Of a stretch of DNA of 17,590 bases, positions 1 through 6,058 are shown piece after piece. Position 1 is the first letter of the stretch. Each line of letters begins with the position of its first letter. The notes beneath the pieces are model-generated. The model was not told the origin of the DNA. It worked only from the letters and a program-made list of their open reading frames with translations, and ran no database searches. The DNA is from an uncultured Spirochaetia bacterium (lineage in GTDB: Bacteria; Spirochaetota; CALGPD01), in the NCBI GenBank assembly GCA_937960625.1, contig CALGPD010000242.1, positions 1 through 17,590 on the forward strand. The letters are read 5' to 3'. Both the position numbers and the translations under genes were made by a program.

Positions 1-49
1 TTTAAAAAATGGAAGTGAGATTAGGAGTGAATTTCATTTTTAAAACGCC

Positions 50-403
50 TTATTCATTTACTTGGTTAACAAAGAAATCTACTTTTTTATTATCAATGTC
101 TGACAAGGTTTTGATCTTAATATGCCTTCTGTGTTTACCCTTGCCTTCAAGTATATTATCCTTATTTACCATAACTGCACCATGACTAAACTCAAAAGAG
201 ACATGGTTTTTATAAGCGAAAATACCACCAAAATCTTTTTTAAGAGAAAACATAATACCGCCATACATTATCCGTTCATTCACATCCGGGTAAAACGTAA
301 AAACAATTTCACGTAATTTTTGTAAAATCTCGAATTGTTCATGATTAGACATCATTATTTCTTCAAGAAACTTTTGCACCTTTTCGTTTTTAGATTTTTT
401 CAT
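50..403 (-). CDS. DUF1801-family small protein
   Basis: A 117-residue cytosolic protein with no signal peptide or membrane segment. The arrangement is that of the DUF1801 (YdhG-like) fold. An N-terminal helix pair (about residues 1-35) is followed by a Tyr-Gly-Gly segment near residue 47 and strands rich in Phe and Lys, including FAYKNHVSFEF at about 62-72. The last third is basic. Members of the family are small single-domain proteins, some annotated as iron-chaperone-like, but the biochemical role is not settled and none is assigned here. The start is supported by an AAGGAG ribosome-binding site 5 bases upstream of the ATG. A second, diverged DUF1801 gene lies upstream on the same strand at 664-1092, about 260 bases away, so co-transcription is uncertain. 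The family call is from memory of the fold pattern. Confidence 0.72.
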   Translation of the reverse strand: MKKSKNEKVQKFLEEIMMSNHEQFEILQKLREIVFTFYPDVNERIMYGGIMFSLKKDFGGIFAYKNHVSFEFSHGAVMVNKDNILEGKGKHRRHIKIKTLSDIDNKKVDFFVNQVNE

Positions 404-564
404 AGTTCTCCTTTAGCTTCAGCAAAACATAAAATGTATCCGTTGTCATCATATTTTGTCTTTAAAATTAATATCTATAAATATATGTATTTCGGAGCAT
501 TAGCAAAGAAATTCCTTTTATATCCACTGTATTTTTAGAAAAATATTTTTTAAATTGCGTACAA

Positions 565-614
565 TGATCCAAACTATAAGACGTTGGGTGGCCAGCTGTT
601 GTGGCGTGTTATCG
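565..614. other. Degenerate attC-like half-sites between the two DUF1801 genes
   Basis: On the plus strand CTATAAGACGTTGGGT ends in GTTGGGT (583-589), which fits the attC core GTTRRRY. It is followed by a segment ending in GTTATCG (608-614). The GTTATCG end, with GCCAGCTG and TGGC before it, resembles the R' end of the better attC-like site at 2720-2802. No fully complementary partner for either half was found, so this is not a complete foldable attC. It may be a decayed or rearranged recombination site. Short direct copies of GTACAATG (559-566 and 618-625) flank the element. Confidence 0.3.
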
Positions 615-663
615 AATGTACAATGCATGACCAGTTTTAGCAGATTAGCGCAGTTTTTTATTT

Positions 664-1092
664 TCAGATTCCTAAGGTTGGTAATTGTTTAACTTTATGA
701 TAAGATAATGCCGCTCTAATGCATTTCTTTAATTCATTCTTTGGAATCTGATCATCCATTTTAAATACAATTGCCCGGTTTCCTTCATAGACAAACTTGT
801 CCATAAATACAATTTTGAAAGTCTCAACAAGGCGGCTGGTGCATTTGAAGTACATGGCGTATTGGTCTGGTTTATTTGACTTCCAGTCCATTCTTAGAGT
901 ACTACCATATTTGGTAATATAACTCGGTTCTCCCCATTTCAGCGTCTCTTCCAATGTCGTGATGTCATCAAGTTCTGTGGCTGTCTCTAATATCAGTTGT
1001 CTAAGTCTCAACATTTTCTTACGAACCTTATCAGGATAGTTATCAAAAACCATCTCAACCTCAGGGTTTGTCCTTACTTCCAATTTTTTCAT
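664..1092 (-). CDS. DUF1801-family protein
   Basis: A 142-residue soluble protein of the DUF1801 type. It has an N-terminal helical part (about residues 8-40) with the basic stretch KVRKKMLRLRQLI. Next comes the family-typical TLKWGEPSY segment (about 49-57), then a beta region with YAMYFKC at about 78-84, and a C-terminal LKKCIRAALSYHKVK helix typical of the family's end. Function is unknown; the family is often annotated as a hypothetical or iron-chaperone-like protein. It is longer and clearly diverged from the other DUF1801 gene at 50-403. The ribosome-binding site is poor, with GGAG lying more than 20 bases upstream of the ATG. A candidate promoter inside the 66-bp repeat at 1113-1178 would give a leader of only about 20 bases. 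The gene sits in cassette-like surroundings with long non-coding flanks. Confidence 0.72.
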   Translation of the reverse strand: MKKLEVRTNPEVEMVFDNYPDKVRKKMLRLRQLILETATELDDITTLEETLKWGEPSYITKYGSTLRMDWKSNKPDQYAMYFKCTSRLVETFKIVFMDKFVYEGNRAIVFKMDDQIPKNELKKCIRAALSYHKVKQLPTLGI

Positions 1093-1112
1093 TTTTTCAA
1101 ATTACAAACAAC

Positions 1113-1178
1113 TCCAATGTATTAAAACTTCACTTACAAAAAGTAACAAAATATGTGGTTTACAGCAACTTTCTATTC
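1113..1178. repeat. 66-bp direct repeat, copy 1
   Basis: This segment is identical over 66 bases to 2829-2894, in the same orientation. Weaker similarity continues to a shared CCTTTGCG ending at 1220. The copy ends 20 bases upstream of the DUF1801 start at 1092. Read on the minus strand it contains a candidate promoter directed at that gene. Confidence 0.93.
1121..1149 (-). promoter_or_regulatory. Candidate sigma70-type promoter inside repeat copy 1
   Basis: On the minus strand TTGTTA (1149-1144) is followed by a 17-base spacer and TTTAAT (1126-1121). The matches to the consensus hexamers are 4 of 6 and 5 of 6. Transcription would start near 1114 and give a leader of about 20 bases for the DUF1801 gene at 664-1092. 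In such AT-rich DNA this could be chance, but the spacing and the position are right. Confidence 0.45.
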
Positions 1179-1423
1179 TAAATAAAAATTTTAGACATCA
1201 AAAAACACATACCCTTTGCGCTTCATTGTCTCAACACTCCCAGCGTTCTTTGACGATTTTTCTTATCGGTGATGAATCAGCGAACTGGCGTGGACAACGT
1301 TTTTTCTTTTTTTATTCACTGGAAACCGGGAAGAAAACTAAGCCCAATCTAAAATCAAATAGAAATTATAACTTAATCGTTTAATCTATGATTTTACTTT
1401 AAAACAAACGTGTTAGTCTTAAT

Positions 1424-1447
1424 TCCTTCGCGTTCTTCGTGTCTTCC
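1424..1447. repeat. CCTTCGCG-type intergenic motif
   Basis: The sequence TCCTTCGCGTTCTTCGTG followed by TCTTCC resembles a low-complexity motif family (CTTTGCG/TTCTTCGTG) that recurs in intergenic DNA of many bacteria. Related CCTTTGCG starts occur at 1213-1220 and 2925-2932, at the outer ends of the two direct-repeat copies. Its role is unknown. The family statement is from general memory, not from a search. Confidence 0.4.
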
Positions 1448-1797
1448 AGTTGAATTAAAGCAATCGCAAATCCTAAAGCAAACATTCAAAGTTTTAAGTA
1501 AAAGTTTTCCCTGACACAGATTTTACAATAGTTATCCTCTCAAATCCTAACCCTCTTCATCTTAGTTAATCAGTGTCAAAATTCGTCTCTTCAAGCAAGC
1601 ATTCTCGTTTCAAGTCAATACGTATGCTCACAGTTGTGATATCTGCTATTGAGTATTAATTATCATGATATTAAGGAAGTGCGACACTTTTTTGATGGCT
1701 GTTGATTTTAAGTTGATTTTGTTATTATTGATCCAATCTAAGACTCGTTGTAATACTAATAATATATAAAAAAAATTATATTCTCTAAGTCACTATT

Positions 1798-2691
1798 TTA
1801 TAATGATTTATCCCAAACTGATATTAGTTCAATATTTGAAGGTACTTTTAAATATAGTAATTTATCATAATCCTTTTCTGTTGGGAAAAACCAGTTGCCT
1901 CTGAAATTCAGATATTTTGCAGCAATATTGAAATGACTCATTGCAATTCCTACATCAAATTTTCTATAATCATTATCCCAAGTATTTTTATGCCCTAAGA
2001 TTTCATCTTTTAAATTTGGATTTGCCATAAATAGATATATTTTACTATCTGTTACTATAAACCTCCATGGTTGTATATTACACCAAGAAGGAGCAAGTTG
2101 AACTTGAGAAAAAATCTCTAATAATTTATCTTCTATATTAACTATATCCTTGTTTTCCCATATATTATGAAAAACTATTTCATTTAACTTTTTTCTATTC
2201 AAATCAATTCCAGTTATCATCATACATGTTTTTAATTGAAGGTCTTGAAAGAAATTAAAAAAATTATCCTTTGATTTTCCAATTGGAGAAAAAATTATAA
2301 TTTTCTCATTATCAGGTAAATGTATTTTTTTTTCCAAAGCTATAAAATCAATCATTCCTCCAATATAACATGTATTTAAATTTTTAGAGGTTAAATATAA
2401 TATTAAATGTTCACTTTGGAATCCTGCTTCTTCTAAATAATTTTTTTCTTTACGGCATGATACAATAAAAAAATATGGTGCTTGGATTAAGAATGAACTT
2501 AATGGATGTATTAAATCTATAATTCCTGGTTCATTTTTAAATATTCTAAAATTGACTTTAAAGTTAGATAATGTTGGTATTTGAGAAGTAAAGTTTTCAA
2601 TATCTTTAATTGCTTTTTTTTCTATATCTATATTAGTATAATTTCTAGTTGATTTTCTTAAAGAAATTGCATCAAATAGTTTCTTTTCCAT
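1798..2691 (-). CDS. Putative TM1586-type nitroreductase (tandem nitroreductase fold)
   Basis: A 297-residue soluble protein resembling the TM1586_NiRdase family, in which two nitroreductase-like halves are fused. These are predicted flavin-dependent oxidoreductases with no fixed substrate. The N-terminal half opens with ISLRKSTRNY (residues 9-18), the usual nitroreductase start. The second half carries QLAPSWCNIQPWRF (about 198-211), the typical flavin-contact loop, and DVGIAMSHF at 246-254. The frame stays open 30 codons further upstream to 2781, but that extension crosses the attC-like palindrome and has no family similarity. The ATG at 2691 has an AAGGA about 10 bases upstream and begins with the expected MEKKLFDAI, so it is preferred. 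The gene is visibly more AT-rich than the metabolic genes in this window, consistent with being acquired. Family call fairly sure; substrate unknown. Confidence 0.75.
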   Translation of the reverse strand: MEKKLFDAISLRKSTRNYTNIDIEKKAIKDIENFTSQIPTLSNFKVNFRIFKNEPGIIDLIHPLSSFLIQAPYFFIVSCRKEKNYLEEAGFQSEHLILYLTSKNLNTCYIGGMIDFIALEKKIHLPDNEKIIIFSPIGKSKDNFFNFFQDLQLKTCMMITGIDLNRKKLNEIVFHNIWENKDIVNIEDKLLEIFSQVQLAPSWCNIQPWRFIVTDSKIYLFMANPNLKDEILGHKNTWDNDYRKFDVGIAMSHFNIAAKYLNFRGNWFFPTEKDYDKLLYLKVPSNIELISVWDKSL

Positions 2692-2719
2692 CACTTTCTT
2701 ATCCTTTATAGCTATTTGC

Positions 2720-2802
2720 CGATAACGGGCCGCAGCTATGGCGTTGTGTCCCGAGGCAAGATTTTTTCCAGCCAAGGACATTTCATATAGACGCTGTTAA
2801 AC
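2720..2802 (-). repeat. attC-like recombination site upstream of the nitroreductase
   Basis: Read on the minus strand, the 83-base element begins with GTTTAAC (2802-2796, matching R'' RYYYAAC) and ends with GTTATCG (2726-2720, R'-like). Inside are AGCGTCTATATG and CCATAGCTGCGG, which pair imperfectly as L'' and L' with unpaired bases. A nested pair, TGTCCTTGGC and GCCTCGGGACA, encloses an A-rich loop. This layout (AAC/GTT ends, two imperfect inner boxes, an asymmetric central hairpin) is that of integron attC sites. The nitroreductase ATG follows 28 bases after the R' end, as is usual in gene cassettes. R' departs from GTTRRRY, and no integrase gene lies in the window, so this is a candidate. 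Confidence 0.55.
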
Positions 2803-2827
2803 GAAATTGCTCTGCAATTTTGTTTAA
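2797..2827. repeat. Near-perfect short hairpin abutting the attC-like site
   Basis: TTAAAC (2797-2802) and AAATTGC (2804-2810) pair with GCAATTT (2814-2820) and GTTTAA (2822-2827) around a TCT loop. The one non-Watson-Crick position is a G-T pair. The outer arm is part of the attC-like R'' box, so the hairpin could compete with folding of that site. There is no T-tract, so it is not a normal terminator. Confidence 0.7.
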
Positions 2828-2828
2828 T

Positions 2829-2894
2829 TCCAATGTATTAAAACTTCACTTACAAAAAGTAACAAAATATGTGGTTTACAGCAACTTTCTATTC
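2829..2894. repeat. 66-bp direct repeat, copy 2
   Basis: Identical to 1113-1178 over 66 bases. Imperfect similarity continues to 2932 and ends in CCTTTGCG. The copy lies upstream, in the direction of transcription, of the hairpin, the attC-like site and the nitroreductase gene. Confidence 0.93.
2837..2865 (-). promoter_or_regulatory. Candidate promoter inside repeat copy 2
   Basis: The same TTGTTA, 17-base spacer and TTTAAT as in copy 1 (-35 at 2865-2860, -10 at 2842-2837). Transcription would start near 2830 and run through the hairpin and the attC-like site into the nitroreductase gene, giving a structured leader of about 140 bases. Confidence 0.4.
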
Positions 2895-3069
2895 CTAATA
2901 AATTATACATCAAAAATTACATAACCTTTGCGTTGCTCTGTTCCAGCGATCACAACGAACTCAAACGCTTTCTTAATTTCATCGTGCAAATTCGTTTTAA
3001 AAATTTAAAGAAATGTATTTATGAATGGAAAGGTCTATTTTATATTCAATTAATAATTAGTTTAATAAA

Positions 3070-3083
3070 GAGTATTATTACTC
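3070..3083 (-). terminator. Weak hairpin at the end of the ankyrin gene
   Basis: On the minus strand GAGTA and TACTC form a 5-bp stem with a 4-base loop overlapping the stop codon, followed by TTTATT. The stem is short and AT-rich, so terminator function is doubtful. Confidence 0.25.
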
Positions 3084-3702
3084 ACACACCCTTTTTCACG
3101 TTATCTTTAGTGGGCTTAACCGTTTTTTTAGTATCACGGTTTTCATCAGGCGTTGTTTTTCCATTGGTTTTTTTCGCCTCTGTTTTGGTTTTATCAGCAC
3201 CGGCAGGAGCTTTTTGCTTTGTTTTGTTTTTTTCCGCGTTTTTTTCTTTTTTAGTTTTAATCTCACCCGCGTAAACGCGTAAAAGGTATTTATATACCGG
3301 AAACCTTCCCATTGCTCTCGCGAACCAGATTGCTGTTCTGCCGCGCGTGTTTTTGGCTTTGACATCCGCGCCATGTTCAACGAGTAATTTTACAACGGAT
3401 AAGTTACCGATTGCCGATGCTGCCATTAACGGAGTTTCACCGTTTTTGTTAGGGATGTTTACGTTGGCTTTATTATTAATGAGATATTTTACTATGCCGG
3501 TTGACCCGCTCATGCTCGCGCGGTATAAAGCAGTACACCCTTCGGTATCTTTTACGTTAATATTTACCCCGCGTGCTAGGATGAACTCAACAGCGTATAA
3601 ATCGCCTGCCGCGGCCGAACTCGTTAAATCATCCGCGGTGCCCGCAAAGAGAAACGTTGTTAATAACATGATTACTATTAAGATGATGTTAGCTTTTTTC
3701 AT
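3082..3702 (-). CDS. Exported ankyrin-repeat protein with a Lys-rich tail
   Basis: A 206-residue protein with an N-terminal signal peptide (a hydrophobic run over residues 4-20, likely cut after the Ala of FLFA). Ankyrin repeats follow at about 23-52 (partial), 54-86, 87-119 and 120-145. Recognisable repeat phrases are GCTALYRASMSGS, GETPLMAASAIGN and VEHGADVKAKN. From about residue 148 the protein is a charged, low-complexity tail very rich in Lys and Thr, with no predicted fold. Ankyrin stacks bind proteins, and export suggests a periplasmic or surface partner, but none can be named. The ATG at 3702 has only a weak GGAT as ribosome-binding site. A perfect TATAAT lies at 3752-3747 without a clear -35 box. 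The gene is richer in G and C than the DNA on either side of it. Confidence 0.82.
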   Translation of the reverse strand: MKKANIILIVIMLLTTFLFAGTADDLTSSAAAGDLYAVEFILARGVNINVKDTEGCTALYRASMSGSTGIVKYLINNKANVNIPNKNGETPLMAASAIGNLSVVKLLVEHGADVKAKNTRGRTAIWFARAMGRFPVYKYLLRVYAGEIKTKKEKNAEKNKTKQKAPAGADKTKTEAKKTNGKTTPDENRDTKKTVKPTKDNVKKGV

Positions 3703-4300
3703 TTTTTTATCCGTTTTTAATTTTTGGCAACCGCCGTATTATGATAATTATACGTATTTATTTATCATAAACTTTCCAAAAAAGTATGCTATTAATTTCG
3801 TATCAAACTCAAACTTACTTTAAAACAATTATTAAAACTTAATGCGCCCCTGTTTTAATTGAAGCGTTCTCCCAGTTACTATGGATATTCAAAATATCAA
3901 TCGCGTATAATCTTTTGTTAAACATTTCACCAAACCAAATATTCAACAGCTAATTAACAATTATATTTTCTTTTATAACAAAATCAACAACTTTCTTTAC
4001 AGTATGGGCAATTTTTCATGATTCTGTTTTTCAGATATATTATTATCGAAGAGCTGCCTTAAGCAGTGTTCAAAACTTAAAGTATAAGTTTGACTATTGT
4101 TATCGCAAATAAATTTGGTTTAACATTTAATAATTTTATATGCCCTATGTCCATTGGAGGTTTTTAGTGATAAAACAATCAGAAATTGAATTTTATAAAA
4201 TACGTATGAGTAAACAGGATCGTAACAATTGAAATAAAGAAATTGACTTTTTTTTAAAATCCAAATAAAATTCAGCCATAAGATTTCAGGGAGCTGTTTT
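3703..4300. other. Divergent intergenic stretch, mostly without recognised features
   Basis: These 598 bases separate the ankyrin gene (minus) from the repeat protein (plus). A perfect TATAAT facing the ankyrin gene lies at 3752-3747, and a good promoter facing the repeat gene lies at 4243-4271. Nothing else was recognised. A minus-strand open frame at 4120-4344 overlaps the start of the repeat gene and has low-complexity content, so it is not called. Confidence 0.55.
4243..4271 (+). promoter_or_regulatory. Sigma70-type promoter for the repeat-protein operon
   Basis: TTGACT (4243-4248), a 17-base spacer and TAAAAT (4266-4271) each match the consensus hexamers at 5 of 6 positions. The predicted transcription start near 4278 leaves a leader of about 22 bases containing the AGGGAG ribosome-binding site at 4288-4293. 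Confidence 0.65.
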
Positions 4301-6037
4301 ATGAAAAAAATATATATAATTATTAGTATTATTTTCCTTACCACAACATCACACCCAATATCAAAAATGACTATAAAAATAACTGATAATTTATACTGGA
4401 CTATTAAACTTAAAAGCCCTTCTAATAATAAAAAACTTAGCGGAAAAATTAAATGGTTTTATAGAGGAAGGAAGATAATTACAAATTACAAAAACGGCAT
4501 AAAACACGGTGTTGAGTATATCTATTTTAAAAATGGAAAAATCCGGTCAAAAATTCCATATAAACGGGGAAAAATAAACGGTACAACGATTAGATATTTT
4601 TCAAATGGAAAAATAAAATTTAAAATGCCATACATTGATAACAGAAGAAACGGTACAGCGTATATATATTTTCAGACAGGTAAACTTAAATATAAAACGC
4701 CGTTTAAAGATGATAAAATCCACGGGAAAGCATATGAATATAACGAAAAAGGCATTTTAATATCCAAAGCAAAGTTTATAAACGGGGAAAAACACGGTGT
4801 AGAAAACAAATATTATGATAGCGGTAAAATAAAAATGAAAATACCTTTTAAATATTCCCTGGTACATGGAACGAGGTATATATATTATAAAAACGGTAAC
4901 TTGCAAGAAAAAGCAAATTTTAAAAATGATCTTAAAAACGGTTTTTCCTATAATTATTATCCAAATTCCAGGATGAAATTTAAAATGTTTTTTTTAAATG
5001 ATAAAAAACACGGCATTGAATATATGTACTATGATAATGGAAAAATTCGACAGAAAATTCAATTTAAAAAAGGATTAAAGCATGGCATACTATATCAATA
5101 CTATAAAAATGGAAAAAATCGTCAGATAGCAGGTTATGAAAATAATTTGCGTCATGGTTTAACCAAAGTATTCTATACCAATGGCAAACTTAAATATAAT
5201 CATTCTTTTAAAAAGGGAATGCTGCACGGTTTCAAAATTTATTATAACCGTGAGGGGAAAATTACAAAAAAGTTAGAATACAAAAATGATATCCAGCATG
5301 GAAAAGCATTTATCTATTACGAAAACGGAAATTTAAAATTTATAGTTCCGTATGTAAACGGTAAAAAACACGGCATAAGATTATACTATTATCCAAACGG
5401 CAATATTAAAGCAAAAACACCTTTCTATAAGGGGAAACTTCAGGGTATCGGGTATGCATATTTTGAAAGCGGACAATTAAGAGCAAAAACGTATATCCGG
5501 GATTCCAAAAAGCACGGCCCTGAAATAGTATATTATGCAAACGGAAAAGTTTTAAGCAGAGGCGGTTATAACAAAGGCAGAATTCACGGAATGTATTATT
5601 CCTATTATGATAATGGAAAATTATGGTATAAAACCCCTTTTGTTAATGGAAAGAAACACGGAAGGGTTTATGCATATAATAAACAGAGTAAACTGGAAAC
5701 TATTACCAATTTTTATATGGACAAGGAATATGGATACCGGTTGGTTTTTTATCCGAATGGAAAAATTAAATATAAAATCCCGTATAAAAAAGGAATGAGA
5801 AACGGTTTATCTTATATGTTTTATGAAAACGGAAGATTAAGACAGAAAATACCCTATGTAGATGGTAAAGTGCATGGAAAAGTCTATGTATATCATAAAA
5901 ACGGAAAACTTAGAGCAAAATTAAGTATTGTTCACAACCGGAAGCACGGTAAAACGTATATTTATAGCTCTTCGGGTAGAATAATGTTGGAAAAAAAATA
6001 TGAGCATGGTAGAGAAGTAAATACTAAATACCATTAA
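4301..6037 (+). CDS. Exported MORN/YwqK-like repeat protein with 21 exact 24-residue units
   Basis: A 578-residue protein with a hydrophobic N-terminus (residues 1-18) that looks like a signal peptide. From residue 68 it is made of 21 consecutive 24-residue units with no insertion or deletion, ending 7 residues before the stop. A degenerate partial unit precedes them (about 46-67). The unit pattern is KHG at positions 1-3, paired aromatics (YY) near 8-9, NGK at 11-13, a basic/hydrophobic run, then P[YF] at 19-20 and a GK turn. This is the MORN_2/YwqK-type repeat, expected to form a long ladder of beta-hairpins. The protein is very rich in Lys, Tyr, Asn and Gly. MORN-type repeats bind lipids or proteins in some systems, and function here is unknown. 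The AGGGAG ribosome-binding site is 7 bases upstream of the ATG. A lipoprotein gene follows after 21 bases. Confidence 0.88.
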   Translation: MKKIYIIISIIFLTTTSHPISKMTIKITDNLYWTIKLKSPSNNKKLSGKIKWFYRGRKIITNYKNGIKHGVEYIYFKNGKIRSKIPYKRGKINGTTIRYFSNGKIKFKMPYIDNRRNGTAYIYFQTGKLKYKTPFKDDKIHGKAYEYNEKGILISKAKFINGEKHGVENKYYDSGKIKMKIPFKYSLVHGTRYIYYKNGNLQEKANFKNDLKNGFSYNYYPNSRMKFKMFFLNDKKHGIEYMYYDNGKIRQKIQFKKGLKHGILYQYYKNGKNRQIAGYENNLRHGLTKVFYTNGKLKYNHSFKKGMLHGFKIYYNREGKITKKLEYKNDIQHGKAFIYYENGNLKFIVPYVNGKKHGIRLYYYPNGNIKAKTPFYKGKLQGIGYAYFESGQLRAKTYIRDSKKHGPEIVYYANGKVLSRGGYNKGRIHGMYYSYYDNGKLWYKTPFVNGKKHGRVYAYNKQSKLETITNFYMDKEYGYRLVFYPNGKIKYKIPYKKGMRNGLSYMFYENGRLRQKIPYVDGKVHGKVYVYHKNGKLRAKLSIVHNRKHGKTYIYSSSGRIMLEKKYEHGREVNTKYH

Positions 6038-6058
6038 AAATATTTTAAAGGAATAAAC

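Larger units (their letters stand above)
1093..1797. other. Long non-coding stretch in the cassette-like region
   Basis: No convincing gene was seen in these 705 bases. The stretch holds copy 1 of the direct repeat (1113-1178, weaker similarity to 1220). It also holds a CCTTCGCG-type motif at 1424-1447 and a motif at 1729-1755 that resembles the one at 563-589. The rest looks like eroded sequence: no frame shows protein-like composition on either strand. Confidence 0.6.
2692..3081. other. Non-coding stretch between the nitroreductase and ankyrin genes
   Basis: These 390 bases hold, in the order read on the minus strand, a weak hairpin after the ankyrin gene, repeat copy 2 with its candidate promoter, a strong short hairpin and the attC-like site. 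No gene was recognised; an open plus-strand frame from 2933 is low-complexity, antisense to the ankyrin tail, and looks spurious. Confidence 0.6.

Noticed and set aside
2692..2781. N-terminal 30-residue extension of the nitroreductase
   Set aside because: It translates the attC-like palindrome, has no family similarity, and a better start with a ribosome-binding site lies at 2691.
1..3081. Complete integron or genomic island with its own recombinase
   Set aside because: No integrase, transposase or tRNA attachment site is visible, so only cassette-like elements can be claimed.
2933..3274. Small plus-strand membrane protein
   Set aside because: Its Phe/Val-rich sequence is the antisense of the Lys-rich tail of the ankyrin gene; it has no ribosome-binding site.
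4120..4344. Small hydrophobic minus-strand gene
   Set aside because: It overlaps the promoter and start of the repeat gene on the other strand, and its Ile/Phe-rich content is what AT-rich DNA gives by chance.
4504..6016. Regular 72-base periodicity that might suggest a CRISPR or satellite array
   Set aside because: It is in one long coding frame, the units differ at many bases, and the period is a whole number of codons, so it reflects protein repeats.
4301..6037. YwqK-type toxin-antitoxin system
   Set aside because: Such repeats are often auto-annotated as a YwqK antitoxin, but this protein appears exported and very long, and no toxin gene is adjacent.
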